Of a DNA stretch of 64,000 bases, positions 24,379 to 35,186 are shown in pieces (the stretch's first letter is position 1; each line of letters starts with the position of its first letter). Both the position numbers and the translations under genes were made by a program. The DNA is from Zygnema cylindricum (lineage: Eukaryota > Streptophyta > Zygnematophyceae > Zygnematales > Zygnemataceae), in assembly GCA_037447655.1 (NCBI GenBank), contig JBBHKE010001258.1:186001-250000 (forward strand), written 5' to 3'. The notes under the pieces were generated by a model, which worked only from the letters and a program-made list of their open reading frames with translations, searched no databases and was not told the origin of the DNA.

Positions 24379-27137
24379 ATGTCTCCAAACTCTTTTCCCG
24401 GATCTCAGAGGGTGCCATGTCCTCCCTTCCTCATGGCTGCGCCTTTTGCTGCCCCTCTCTCTCCTTCCCTCTTTCCAGTTTCTCCCTTCCCTCGTCCCCC
24501 GATGGCCTTTTTTCCTCCCTGCACCCCTCCCAACATGGGAAGATCCGGATTTCTCTTCCCTGGGCCACGCCCAGCCAATCTGAGCCGTAACTCTCCGACT
24601 CCTTCCTTCCCTGCACCCCCTCCAGCTCGTCTCCTTCCCTTTCAGGCTTCCCCTGTGACTTCTAGTGGTGGGAAGATCGCCACCCCTTCGGGTTCCTCTC
24701 CTCCCTCCCCTACCGGTGGGAAGGTATCGCCGTCCTCCTCTCCCTCCAAGGTCTCCCTTTCGGAGCTCCTATCCTCCGTCACTCGACCTTCCCCTCCCTC
24801 TCCCCCTTCACCCTGTTCCTCCCTCTCTGAGATATCTCCGGCCTCTCCCCGCTCATCTACCTTGCCGACGTGTCCCTCCCCGCCCCCCTACCCCACTTCC
24901 CCTCCTTCCCCCCCTTCTGCATCCTCTCCCCTGTCACCTCCCAGCCCTGCCTCCCCAGTATCCATTTCCAACCCTCCCTCCCCCCCGGCCCTTTTAATTC
25001 CTCCCTCCCCCCTGGCCCTTCCCAGTCCTCCTTCCCCCGTAACACTTCCAAGCCCTCCCGCCCGAGCATCGCTTCCAAGCCCTCCCTCCCCCCCGGAAAG
25101 TTTGATCCCTCCCTCCCCCCCGGCCCTTCCCAGCCCTCCCTCCCCCCCGGAAATTTTGATCCCTCCCTCTCCCCCGGCCCTTCCTAGCCCTCCCCCCCCC
25201 CCAGAAATTTTGATCCCTACCTCTCTCCCGGCCCTTCCTAGCCCTCCCTGCCCCCCGGAAATTTCAATCCCTCCCTCTCCCCCGGCCTTTCCCAGTCCTC
25301 CCTCTCCCCCGGCCCTTCCAAGCCCTCCCTCCCTTCCGGAAACTTTGATCCCTCCATCCCCCCACGCCCTTTTGATCCCTCCCTCTCCCCCGGCCCTTTC
25401 CAGCCCTCCCTCCCCCCCGGCCCTTATGATCCCTCCCTCTCCCCCGGCCCTTCCCAGCCCTCCCTCTTCCCCAGCCCTTTTGATCCCTCCCTCCTCCTCG
25501 GCCCTTTTGATGCCTCCCTCTCCCCCGGCCCTTCCCAACCCTCCCTCCCCCTCGGCCCTTCCAAGCCCTCCCTCTCCCCAAGCCCTCCTCGGGCATGATA
25601 TCCCCCGCCAGACTTCTCCCTCTACCCCTCCCTCCGCTCCTCCCTCCACCCCTCCCATGAATGTGGAAGGGGAATACGAAGACCGGTATGTGGAAATGGA
25701 ATTGGAGAAGTCTCGGGAAAACGACAAACTGCAATGGGAAAACGACAAAATCCAATGGGAAAGCGACAAATTGCAATGGGAAAACGACAAGATCCGATGG
25801 AAAAACGACAAATTGCAATGGGAAAACGACAGAAAAAGGATGGAAAAAGTTCTCCACGAGAAGGAAAAGTAAGTTGATTTCCTTTTTTTTTTTTGGTTTC
25901 GATGTTTTTCTGTGTCTGACATTGATAAAAAAAAAAGGTAGGAAAATAAAAAGTGAATGTGTTTTCAGTTTTATTTTTTTTATTTTTATGTTTTCAGTTC
26001 ATAATTTTTCTTACTAACTTTTTTTTTTGTACTTTTTTTTTCTTTTTTTTTTTTTCAGAAAAATCAAGTTTCTTGTCAAAAAGCAAAAAAGATTATTCGC
26101 TGAAATCGAATCGAATCTGCGAAAAAAAATTGAAATAGTTTTACAAAACCACGAAAAAAATTTGAAAAATACGGTTGATCGAAGAATTTCCCATATTGAG
26201 GATTTTATCCGAGGAGACGTAAAAGAGAAATTTCTCGAAAAAGGCGAAAATATTCTCGAAAAAGACAAAACCATTCCCGAAGAAGACAAAAACATTCAAG
26301 AGAAAGACGAAAACATTCCGGAAGAAGACAAAAACATTCAAAAGAAAGACGAAAACATTCGCAAAAAAGACAAAAACAATCTAGAAGAAGACAAAAACAT
26401 TCCGGAAGAAGACAAAAATATTTTGGAAAAAGGCAAAAACATTCGCGAAAAAGACGAAAACAATCTAGAAGAAGACAAAAAAATCGAAGACGCAATGGAA
26501 ACGGTAAATTGCGTTTTTCTTTTTGTTTTTTCTGTTTTTTTTTTTTTTTGCTTATTTCCTCTTTTTGGTTTTTACCTTTACTTATTTACTTTTTATATAT
26601 TTTTTTTCCTTTCTTTACATTTTTTTTTATTTTTCCCGTACTAGAGCATTTTTTTCTGTGTTAACCTTTTTTTTTTTTTTTTTTTTTTAGGAAAATGCCA
26701 TAATTTTTGCGGACAAAAGTTTTTTTCCGTTCGACCCGAACTCGACCGGAATAAAAAAACTGGAGTTTTTCTCCGAAGGAAAACCCCTCAAAAAAAACAG
26801 AAAGTGAGTGATTTTTTTCCTTTATAAAATCTGTTTTTTTTTTAATCTATTTTTTTTCCTATTTTTTCTTCTATTTTTGTTAATCTGATTTTTTTTGCTT
26901 TAATCTGTTTTTGTTTTTTTTGTTAATAATTCTTTTATGAATTTTTATTCAGTTTTTTTAACTTAATTTTCAAATTTTTAAATCACTAACTCAATTCTGT
27001 CTCTCTCTCTCTCTTCTTCCCTCCCTGTCTCTCCCTCGCTCTCTCTCTTCAGGTGGTCGAAAGGAGGGGTGAAGGGAGAGACAATTTTTACCGCAATTGT
27101 CATCGTCGTTGGGGCCATCTCCCTTTTTTATAGTTAG
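24379..27137 (+). CDS. Gene A, unit 2: Pro-rich, coiled-coil, tail-anchored protein (710 aa, four exons)
   Basis: Exons 24379-25868, 26059-26503, 26691-26803 and 27053-27137 join with GT..AG introns in matching phases (2, 0, 2), giving 2133 coding bases including the stop. Residues 1-190 are Pro/Ser-rich without a signal peptide. About 190-415 are 18-residue repeats (PPSPPALPSPPSPPEIL-type). About 430-497 is a coiled coil of NDKLQWE heptads. Exon 2 (498-645) adds a charged helix and a second heptad array (EEDKNIP-type). Exon 3 (ENAIIFADKSFFPFDPN...) is unique sequence. Exon 4 ends with basic KKNRKWSKGG, then the hydrophobic tail TIFTAIVIVVGAISLFYS and stop, as in tail-anchored membrane proteins. 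The bulk should face the cytosol as a coiled-coil oligomer. Family and function are not recognised. Confidence 0.75.
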
Positions 27138-27420
27138 GGGGTGGAGGGTAGGAAAGAGATGGGCTGGGGGGAATAATTCTGTTGGGGGGGGTGGAGGGAA
27201 GAAAGAAGAAAGAATTGGGTGGGGAATAATCTGTTGAGGGGTTGGTGGGTGGGTGGGTGGGTGGGTGGGTGGGTGGGTGGGTGGGTGGGTGGGTGGGGGG
27301 AAGGGGTAGGGTTAGGGGAGGGTTAGGGGGGTTTGGGGGGAAGGAGGGTGGAAGTGTAGGTTAGGGGGTAGAGGGAGAGGGTTAGGGGAGCTAAGTTAAA
27401 GGGGTAGAGGGAAGGGATTT
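27138..27420 (+). repeat. G-rich 3' flank with (GGGT)n, unit 2
   Basis: Directly after the gene A stop the plus strand becomes G-dominated: GGGGGTGG runs, a long (GGGT)n tract at about 27243-27297, and GGTTAGGG-like words. The unit 3 copy (48785-49045) is nearly identical but has a much shorter GGGT tract. It can form G-quadruplexes and, as RNA, could pair with the C-rich exon 1. It is not a telomere repeat. Confidence 0.6.
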
Positions 27421-27884
27421 AGTCTTCTCATTCAGTAGTTGGAGGAGATTAGGGGATTAGTTTTAGAAAGTTTGGTTTTATTTTTTTCCTTTTCTTTTCA
27501 TCCAATGTACATTATTATGAACCATTTTCAGTTCATAGGTGAAGTAAGGGGGTGAAGGGATAGAGAGGGAAGGGGACAGATAGAATTGGAACAAAAAATC
27601 GGGTTCGGACGTGTCTTTTTATTTTATTTTTTTCAAATTCCAATGGCGTTTTCTTATTCCAAAATTTGTCCCTCTTTTTTTTTTTTTTTTTTTTTTCCAG
27701 TTTCCGTGTGTGGTTCTCAGTTTCGATTTCTGTTCCCAGTTTTGGTTTTGTGTTGTTTGCCTGTTTTTGTTTGTTTTCCAATTTCCGTTTCCGTTTCCGT
27801 TTTTATTTTCGGCCCTCTTTGTATTTCCATTTCAGTTTTGTGTTTCTGTTTTTTCTTTTTGTTGGTTTGTGAGGATGGCTTTGG

Positions 27885-27956
<72 letters not shown>

Positions 27957-29160
27957 CACTAACTTTGGTCGCGGCTGTACCTTTATTAAAGATAATGCAA
28001 AGAAATGAAGAAGTTAAAGATAATGTAGAGAAACGAATAAATTAAAGATAATGTAAAGAAATGAATAAATTAAAGATGTAATTAAAGAACGTATCAAATA
28101 TCGAAACAATGAGCTTTTTATTCAAGTCTTGTTGGAGCCACAGCCTTAGTTTGTCTATTCTCACTTTCTCTCTTTCTTTAGGGTTTACCGCAGAATCGCT
28201 GAGTGACCCCATCACCATACATTGAGTACATGACTAAAAAAAAAACCCATTTTTTTGTTTTTTTTATTATTTTACATCTGATCTTTCACTAATTTGAAGT
28301 TACTTGCAAATCTCAAATCAACGACTAAAATACGAAATCGCTCACACGTCCAAAACCAAAAGATAGTTGAAGATATACGGCAAAATGGAAGGACCTTTTT
28401 AAGAAGAAAAACGGCAAAGATACCTTTTATGAAGAGAAAACATGCAAAAAAAATTCTTCTCAGAATGGAACCCTAAATGGTTTAGGAAAGTCACAGAATT
28501 TACCAACTTCCAAATTTTCCTAATATGGGAGGAGCCACTTTTTCAAGCGACAAAACCTAGCAAATGGCAACTTAATAATAAAGTAAATAAATGAATAAAA
28601 TAAAAATAGAAATGCTTATGTCGCTTTTAGAATAACTTGTTTATCAAAACATCTCGCATCTAAAATTGTTAAACAAAAATGAATAAATAAATAAAAATGA
28701 ATAAATAAATAAAAATGAATAAATAAATAAAATTGAATAAATAAATAAAAATGAATAAATAAATTAAAATGAATAAATAAATAAAAATGCACCCTTCAAA
28801 ACTTGCCAAAATGGAAAACCGAACGTTACGAATGTCACCACTCGAGTAACGATTTCGTCTTATTGAGTTTCTACTTTTTGAAATTCATCCTTTAATTTGA
28901 AAAAAACTTTATACAAAATTGACAAAACTAATTCAAATTTACAAACACTTTACACTTTCTATCAACATTTTCAAACAAAAAAAAAGAAAAAAAAAAAAAA
29001 GGAGTCTAAATCGCCATCTAAAACCTCTGATGTAACACTACACTCAATCTCGTAACCAATCTTTCTCCCTTTCCTTCCCTTCCTTCGAAAATCAAGTTTC
29101 CTCTCCCTCTACCTCTCTCTTCAAAATCATAGATTATCTATCCTAATCTACCTTCAGGAC
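27421..29160. other. Intergenic region between convergent genes A and B, unit 2
   Basis: Nearly the same as 49046-50620 (unit 3) and more distantly 10100-11440 (unit 1). It contains polyT tracts, GTTTCC hexamers (27785-27805), an AT dinucleotide microsatellite (about 27890-27950) that replaces a short non-repeat in unit 3, and AATAAATAAATAAAAATG repeats (28680-28790). No exon supported. Confidence 0.5.
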
Positions 29161-29177
29161 TGCCCCATCTCTAACAA

Positions 29178-30250
29178 TTATTCCCCGAGACTCCAGTTTT
29201 TCTGTTCCAATAGCGTCTTCAAAATTGTCGAAAGCACCATTCCACAAAAGGCTGACCATTCGCTTCCTTCATAAGCCCCAGAATTCTGCGCTTCACCGAG
29301 TTCCTTTCCAAAATCCTTCATCAGCTCTTCTATGAGGATCCAAGCGTCACCGTCTACGTTTCTGTTTCCGTTTCTGTCCCTGTTTCCATTTTCGCTTCCG
29401 TTCCCGTTTCCGTTTCCACTTCCGTTTTCGCTTCCGTTTTCGCTTCTTTTTTTGTTATCATTTTCGTTTTCGTGTCCATTTCCGTATCCGTTTTCAAACA
29501 CTGGAACAGACAAACCACTGTTAGGATCTCCTGGAGGCCAGCAAGTCCAGTTATCTGTACCGCCAGCTGTCAGCTTTTCATTGGCTACAGTTTCGACAGC
29601 TGCTTCCTGCGAAACTTCCTTCCGGAAGTTCTGCAGTCAGAACCGCAGCCATGGCTTCTGGAGACAAGTTTGAATCCACTTCTAAATTTTCATTAAAGTC
29701 GGGCCGATCTCCAACAGGGCTAAAACTGGCAAAACCATTTCCATGTCCATTTTTTTTGTTTCCGTTTCCGTTTCCATTTCCATTCCCTTTAACTAGCAAT
29801 GGAGGAGAGGAGTCCACTCCCATGGAACAAAGGTGTGTTTTGCAAAAAAACTGGCGTAAATTATTTTAAAAAAGTGTGTTTTCCAAAAAACTGTTGTAAA
29901 TTTATCAAAAAAGGTATTTTAGGAGCCGGCATAAAAATCGAGTCAACATTATCAACCTGGCTGGGAAAAGACAAATCAAAGGCAGAATGTGAAGGTGAAG
30001 AAGAAGATGAAATCGGGTGGGCGGCATTTGAAGTGACCCAGGGAAGGTTCTGGGAAGTTGCCGTGGTGAGGTTTGCGGGAACAGAAGAAGGTACTGGAGA
30101 AGTTTTGATCTCAAGACTGCCATTCACAGTTTCTAGCTGTCCAGAAAAAAGAACCGAATTCAAGATTTTGGGTGGCCCTTAGATCGGAAATAGTGTAGGC
30201 AGTAATTTATTTAAGGATGGCAGTATGAGACCATCCACACTGCAAAGAGA
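29178..30250 (-). pseudogene. Gene B, unit 2: Asn/Gly-rich protein gene, probably broken
   Basis: Minus-strand pieces match unit 3: ETVNGSLEIKTS with the Ser/Pro-rich stretch to DLSFPSQVDNVDS (30163-29930), a GNGNGNGN-containing segment followed by DRPDFNENLEVDSNLSPEAMAAVL (29823-29640), WTCWPPGDPNSGLSVPVF, then Glu/Asn/Gly repeats and DAWILIEELMKDFGKELGEAQN (29513-29178). Relative to unit 3 the N-terminal frame ends early (LFPI then stop, about 30185). Gene A and gene B point at each other, about 2 kb apart. Function not recognised; intron positions uncertain. Confidence 0.4.
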
Positions 30251-30299
30251 TCAAAAAAACGAAGTTGCGAACGTAGTGTTTTTTGCCAGCTATTTACTA

Positions 30300-30780
30300 T
30301 TTATTGTTTACAGACTTGAATAATTTAAGAGTCGAAATTTTAAATCGTTCAAGAGCAAATCATTTGAATTATCCAAAAGCCAACCATTTGAATATTTCAA
30401 GAGTCGATCGTTTGAATTATCTAAGAGTCAAGAGTTAGCATCCGAACCTTTTAAAGGGTCGGTAAATACTATTGTCAACCATGTACGTCGTTCTCTCCCT
30501 CTCCCCCTCTCCCCTCTCCCCCCTCTCCCTCTCCCTCTCCCTCTCCCTCTCTCCCTCTCGTTTATTTCCACACCCCTGAGACCTGTCCCTATTTTCCCTT
30601 TATCCATTTTCCTCTCTATTTTCCTTTTTTCCCATTTTTTCCAAATTTCCTCTTTCGTTTATTCTTCTTCTTTTTTCCACTCTCCTCTTCAAATTCCTCC
30701 AATTTTGTCGTTTTCCCCCCTTTTCCCCCTTTTCTTTGCACCGCTTTATTCCCCTCGCCTCCAGCCACTCCTGCTGCTCC
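30300..30780. repeat. Repeat region behind gene B, unit 2
   Basis: 30310-30490 matches 17455-17640 (TTTGAATTATCTAAGAGTC words). Then comes a CCCTCTCC low-complexity tract (30490-30560) and the CTTTCGTTTATTCTTC block shared with 18590-18720; 30540-30640 also resembles 40060-40140. Confidence 0.5.
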
Positions 30781-30784
30781 CTCG

Positions 30785-30919
30785 CACGTGCCACGTGTCC
30801 GCACGTGCGGTCACAACAGGGGCCGCGGCTGCACCGACCACTCCGTCCAGCTCTTCCTCTAGCTCTTCGTCGACACGTGGCAGTGAAGCATTACCACGTG
30901 GCAGTGGACTCGCCACGTG
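30785..30919. promoter_or_regulatory. Cluster of six CACGTG boxes
   Basis: CACGTG occurs at 30785, 30792, 30802, 30874, 30895 and 30914, the last three as CACGTGGCAG. CACGTG (G-box/E-box) is bound by bZIP and bHLH factors, and CACGTGGC is the plant ABRE-type core. No confident transcript start is assigned; the nearest short open frames (30705-31010) are not convincing. Confidence 0.45.
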
Positions 30920-30959
30920 GCAGACTCTACTACTTGGGCCATCAATTCCTGATAGGGTA

Positions 30960-31160
30960 AGTACAAGGTACAAATGGATGCACGAAATATGGCCTGACGT
31001 GGAGGGGTGATTCGTACAGTTCGGAGGTGAACTGTACGGTAGGGTTTACCGAAGATAGCCGTACAGACTGTACGATTTACTGTCCAAATAAGAGTAAAAA
31101 GTTCGATAAGAGTTTTGAAGTACAATCCGCAGAGTTCAAATTATTTTTCTTTAAGTTGCG
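30960..31160. repeat. Dispersed repeat, paired with 60640-60810
   Basis: GGCCTGACGTGGAGGGGTGA, TCGTACAGTTCG and AATAAGAGTAAAAAGTTCGA blocks recur at 60640-60810. There the match continues into sequence like 35187-35520, which shows that 31160-35187 was inserted or rearranged here. Confidence 0.45.
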
Positions 31161-31361
31161 GACATAGAGGTTTCATTCGTACGGGTTTTGATTTTTTTAC
31201 GAAAATGCGTAATTTTTTTTTATTCTGAACTTTTCGTAAAATTCGTATACTTTTCGTGTACGATAAATATGTACGGATATTGTGTACGGAAACATCAAAA
31301 AAACGTTTAAGCTTTCAACTTTAAAGTACATCGTGAATCGCGATTAGAGTTAAGAAACTGA

Positions 31362-32027
31362 GGGCGTGTCCCCATGTGACCGATATTTTGAAACGTTATT
31401 TTGGAAATTAGCGCTGATTTTACGGTGTACTTTTCAAAGTGTGCCTATGTGAATCGTTACTTGCGCGTTCATTATTTTGAATATGTGGCAGCTGTACACG
31501 TCGCCAATACTTGCGAAACCCAAACTGCTGACATTTGTACGCCACTACGCTGCAAAGAGCTCCTGACATACTGGGACAAATATAGACGCCAACTGTCATT
31601 TGTTGACGCCCACACGTGAACGACATAAGCAATCGCCTACGTCTACAAAATGACATTTGTAGACGCCCACAAGTGGACAGCATAAGCAAACGGACAAACA
31701 ATTTTTTTTTCGTGTATTCTCCCAACTGCAAAAAAACAAATGAAAACTTTTGACGCGTGCAACCCAAGATTTCTATTCGTCAATAGGGTAGTATTTTGGT
31801 TAAAAGCAGGTCGCGATTTGATTTCATTGCAAGTGTCAAGATGACGTGGAAGTGGGTCGCGATGATAATACTGCCAAATCGTCGTACCTTTCAAGTTCCA
31901 AGATGACGCAAACTGTATTTGAGTTTTTGCCCATTTTTCGTACGGCGTAATATTTTCAAGTAAGGAGTCCCATTTTCTGTGTAAACGACGGGAAAAAACC
32001 CTTACTTGAACACATGGGGACACGCCC
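31362..32027. mobile_element. PIF/Harbinger-like element, family 1, short copy (666 bp)
   Basis: Inverted ends GGGCGTGTCCCCATGTG and CACATGGGGACACGCCC, flanked by TGA on both sides (31359-31361 and 32028-32030). Internal sequence matches 4252-4550 in the opposite orientation. No transposase. Confidence 0.7.
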
Positions 32028-32872
32028 TGATACACATTCCCATGTTTTTAGGGTAGCCGCGATAGCCTGTGTTCACATATTCGATGCCTGAACATGTGAG
32101 AACAGGTTCTCGCGATTTTCCGTCGTCATTATGACTTGGAATCAAATCTGCGTACAATTTTACGTGCGACGCACTCAATTTCCACCATAGAGGTTTCATT
32201 CGTAGCATGCGCACGGTAAAAAACTTTGAAAAAAAATGCATATGCGCATATGCAATGCGCGATTGCAATTGCATATGCAATTTCAGATTATTTAAAATGC
32301 GTTGACCGACTTTGACTTAATTATAATATAAAAATACGAAAAAATTCACCAAAAGTACTACTACAACTTAGGGTATGTGCCCATGTATTAAAGTACCGGG
32401 TTTTTTATTAGCACAAAGGAGAGTATTCCCTATTTTTTTCATTGCCCGTCACGCGCATGTACGTAAAAAAATTGCAGTTAATCAAATTTAACTCAAAAAA
32501 AAGTTTACATCAACATTGGTACTGTTTAACTAGCGTTAATTGTTCTAGGGAATTGATCATGACAGTGACTGTTTTGGTTGGGCACAATCACTTACGTCAT
32601 TTTGTCAAAAAACGTACGTTTGAAGTACACACAGGTACAAATAATGCACCGTTGAGTACAAATTTGAAGGTCAATCGGTTGGACAACTTTGACCTTCAAA
32701 ATATTGTTTCAACCGCTTAAAATTATGCGAACGTCGACCGTCATAATAAAATTAGCAGTTCACACGGCCGGCGAACGTTTACGGTAACAAAACTGCGGCA
32801 ACCACATGTAAATAAAAGTGTTGCGGACATTCACTTTTTGTCGTTATGTGAGCTCCACGGTGAGAGCACTTA

Positions 32873-33819
32873 GGGTACCTCACCATGTAATCGGTACTTT
32901 GATAAAGTATTTTGGACTGTAGTAAGGATTCTCGGTACTACTTTGAAGAGCGTCCCTATGTGCGAAAATGAAATCGAAACTTTAGAATGTGACGGTTGTA
33001 GACATAGGTACAACTTGTGACGATTGAAGGCGACTACGAAACTTCCGACGATTAGTGACGCCAACAAAAACAGCGACAGTCCTTAGCGATACACAACACT
33101 AGAAATCGTAGATGTTTAGGGTTTGGTGATATTGTGACGTCACGCTCACTTGTGACAACGTCGACGTCACTGATTCAATAACTTTCCGCCATGGTTTTCC
33201 GATTTCGTTTTTTCTATTTTTTTCGCTCGACTTGCCATTAAAAAAAACCCTAAAAACTGTCAAAAATAATATTTTTAAAAAATCTTTCATTTAAAACCAA
33301 TATTGTCGTGCCTCATTCTACATAGTGTGAGATAAAAGCGATAGTGTGAGAGGGAGAGGGGAGAGGCGACGACGGCGCAAAATTTTTCAAAGGACCCCAT
33401 CAATAAAAGTGGAGGTCCGAGACCCCTGCAGATTTTTTTCCGTACATGCGCGTGACGGGCACGGAGAAAAATAGCGAGGACTCTCCTCGTCCTAAAATTT
33501 TCACATTCTTGTGGCGCGTGCGTGGGTCATTTTTCATCCGCTGTTTGGGCGGTACTTGAACTAAAATCACCTCCTCGAGGTGATTTGGTTTAAGTTTTTT
33601 TTTGGGCTAGATTCTCTTGCCCAGGGGTCAAAAAGGGGAAAACGCCAAAATGCATTCACAAGTCGTGAAACACGCCGTACATCCAAAGTATGAATTGACG
33701 TATACTCTAATTTGGTAAACATAATTTTCTCGTACGGTTAAAGTTTTTTTCAAATTTCCCTGAATTTTAGGGCAAAAAGACAGAGAAAATTATGTACTTT
33801 AATACATGGGGACGTACCC
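32873..33819. mobile_element. Harbinger-like element, family 2 (947 bp), possibly nested
   Basis: The left end GGGTACCTCACCATGTAAT and right end TACATGGGGACGTACCC are flanked by TTA on both sides (32870-32872 and 33820-33822). A second left end, GGGTATGTGCCCATGTATT at 32372, is also preceded by TTA and matches the right end even better, so the span 32372-33819 may be a composite of two overlapping or tail-to-tail copies. Relatives at about 40141-41092 and 53180-53833 are in the opposite orientation. An AAATCACCTC hairpin with a 3-base loop lies at 33564-33586. No transposase. Confidence 0.6.
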
Positions 33820-34145
33820 TTAGCCGCAAAATTGAAATTTAATCGTCTAAGCGTTACATTGAACTTAAACGCAAAGTGAAACGAAACCTCTTTAAACTAA
33901 AGTTCTATAAGTCCTGTACAGAAGTATTAAAACGCACAAAACAAAATAAACTGTGCACACTATAATAAAACGAGCCGGCGTAAAAATATCAATTGAAATT
34001 AAATGAAAAAAATGTGCGTTGTCACGCGCGACGAAATTGAGCCACACTATCTACGAATCAACATTCTTACATTGACAGCAAAATTTCGTTTTGTGCGTTT
34101 TAATATTTCTGATTTCCACTGTCGACGCCTTTATCTGACACTTAT

Positions 34146-35172
34146 TGTTGAAATAAGTAGTTTTATTGTATTTTCTAGGTCTAAATTAATTAGCGGAAAA
34201 CATATAAAAAAAATGTAGGCAGCTTGACTCCATCTCTTCTCTCTCGCCCCCATACTTGTTGTAGTCACTGAAGAACAGAGAGAGCAATGGAGCCATGGCT
34301 GCCTCAGCTCCATAGGAAGGACTAAACAAAAGGTTGAGTTTGGCAGGACTCGAACCCTCGACCGGCAGAGCGCGGCGTAGCCGTTAGCTCTAACTAGTTT
34401 GTCGTAGAAGTCTGTTTGGAGATATAGGGTTTCACTAATATTTAAACTATTGTGTTATACAGAATTCATTTAACTGAAACTCTTTACGCCACGCATAGAA
34501 AGAGTTTTACAAAGTACGAAGTACTGTACTCATTTGAAACGGATATCGCGCATTTTGTTTCGACAGCGAAACAAATATCGCGCAAGTATTTATTACGGTT
34601 GAGATTAAAATTCGTGTCAAATCTAACGCACATCATCGCCGAAATCCCGGAATGGTCACTTTGGCATTTAGTGACGTGGTATGACCTGGCGCCACGTGGA
34701 GAGACGACATTCGGTCGCGGGGATTCCGAGGAACGTACGGACGAGTGGAAAATGGACACGCGTCCGCTTAATGGCCTTGTCGTACATAGGTCGTATAGAA
34801 AGTACATCGGTAGTAGTACTTTCTGGTAGTATACCATGTTGCGATTGGTTCGTACAGGCAGTAGATAGGAGCTGTGAGAGAGAACTAGGAAAAACTAGGA
34901 CTTAGGAAATATAAGGTAGATAGTCCTCTCTCTCTTTGAGAGTTTGTATAAAAAAAATTGGCATCTTTGCCACCTTATAACTTATCGTCTGGTTGGGTGT
35001 TTTCAGAGATTTCTTTTTCTACGGACTCAAGGGAGTTCAGGCTGCACAGGGGTGTAGTCAGATTGTCTGCTTGTCTGCTTGTGTAGCAGTGGTTGCCATT
35101 GAAAGTGGGTTAGTTAATAACTATCTAGAGGCTTCCTGTATTCTGTAGTCCAATGGAGGACACAGAATTGCA
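34146..35172 (+). mobile_element. Solo LTR with 5-bp target duplication CTTAT (1027 bp)
   Basis: TGTTGAAATAAGTAG ... CAGAATTGCA, a TG..CA LTR flanked by CTTAT at 34141-34145 and 35173-35177. An antisense tRNA-like segment lies at about 34333-34412 (complement contains GGTTCGAGTCC-like and TTAGAGC words), with a CCACGTGG box near 34693 and a GGGAGTTCAGGCTGCACAGG block near the 3' end. No internal retrotransposon sequence adjoins it, so it is a solo LTR left by recombination. Confidence 0.85.
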
Positions 35173-35186
35173 CTTATCCCCCCCAT

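Noticed and set aside
24060-24590. 176-codon plus frame starting upstream of gene A
   Set aside because: Runs across the TATA box and leader in a different frame from gene A. The gene A ATG is in a conserved CTCAAAATGTCT context in all four units.
24888-25922. Long minus-strand Gly-rich frame (344 codons) antisense to gene A exon 1
   Set aside because: Arises from the CCC/TCC-rich Pro repeats read backwards; no start context, splice support or conservation independent of gene A.
26059-26503. CRISPR-like array from regularly spaced 21-nt repeats
   Set aside because: The repeats are contiguous and coding (heptads) and have no spacers; the genome is eukaryotic.
27290-27345. GGTAGGGTTAGGGG words suggesting a telomere or interstitial telomere repeat
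   Set aside because: Only a few irregular matches inside a generally G-rich tract; no regular TTTAGGG or TTAGGG array.
27717-28045. Tyr-Ile repeat frames
   Set aside because: Translation of an AT microsatellite, replaced by other sequence in unit 3.
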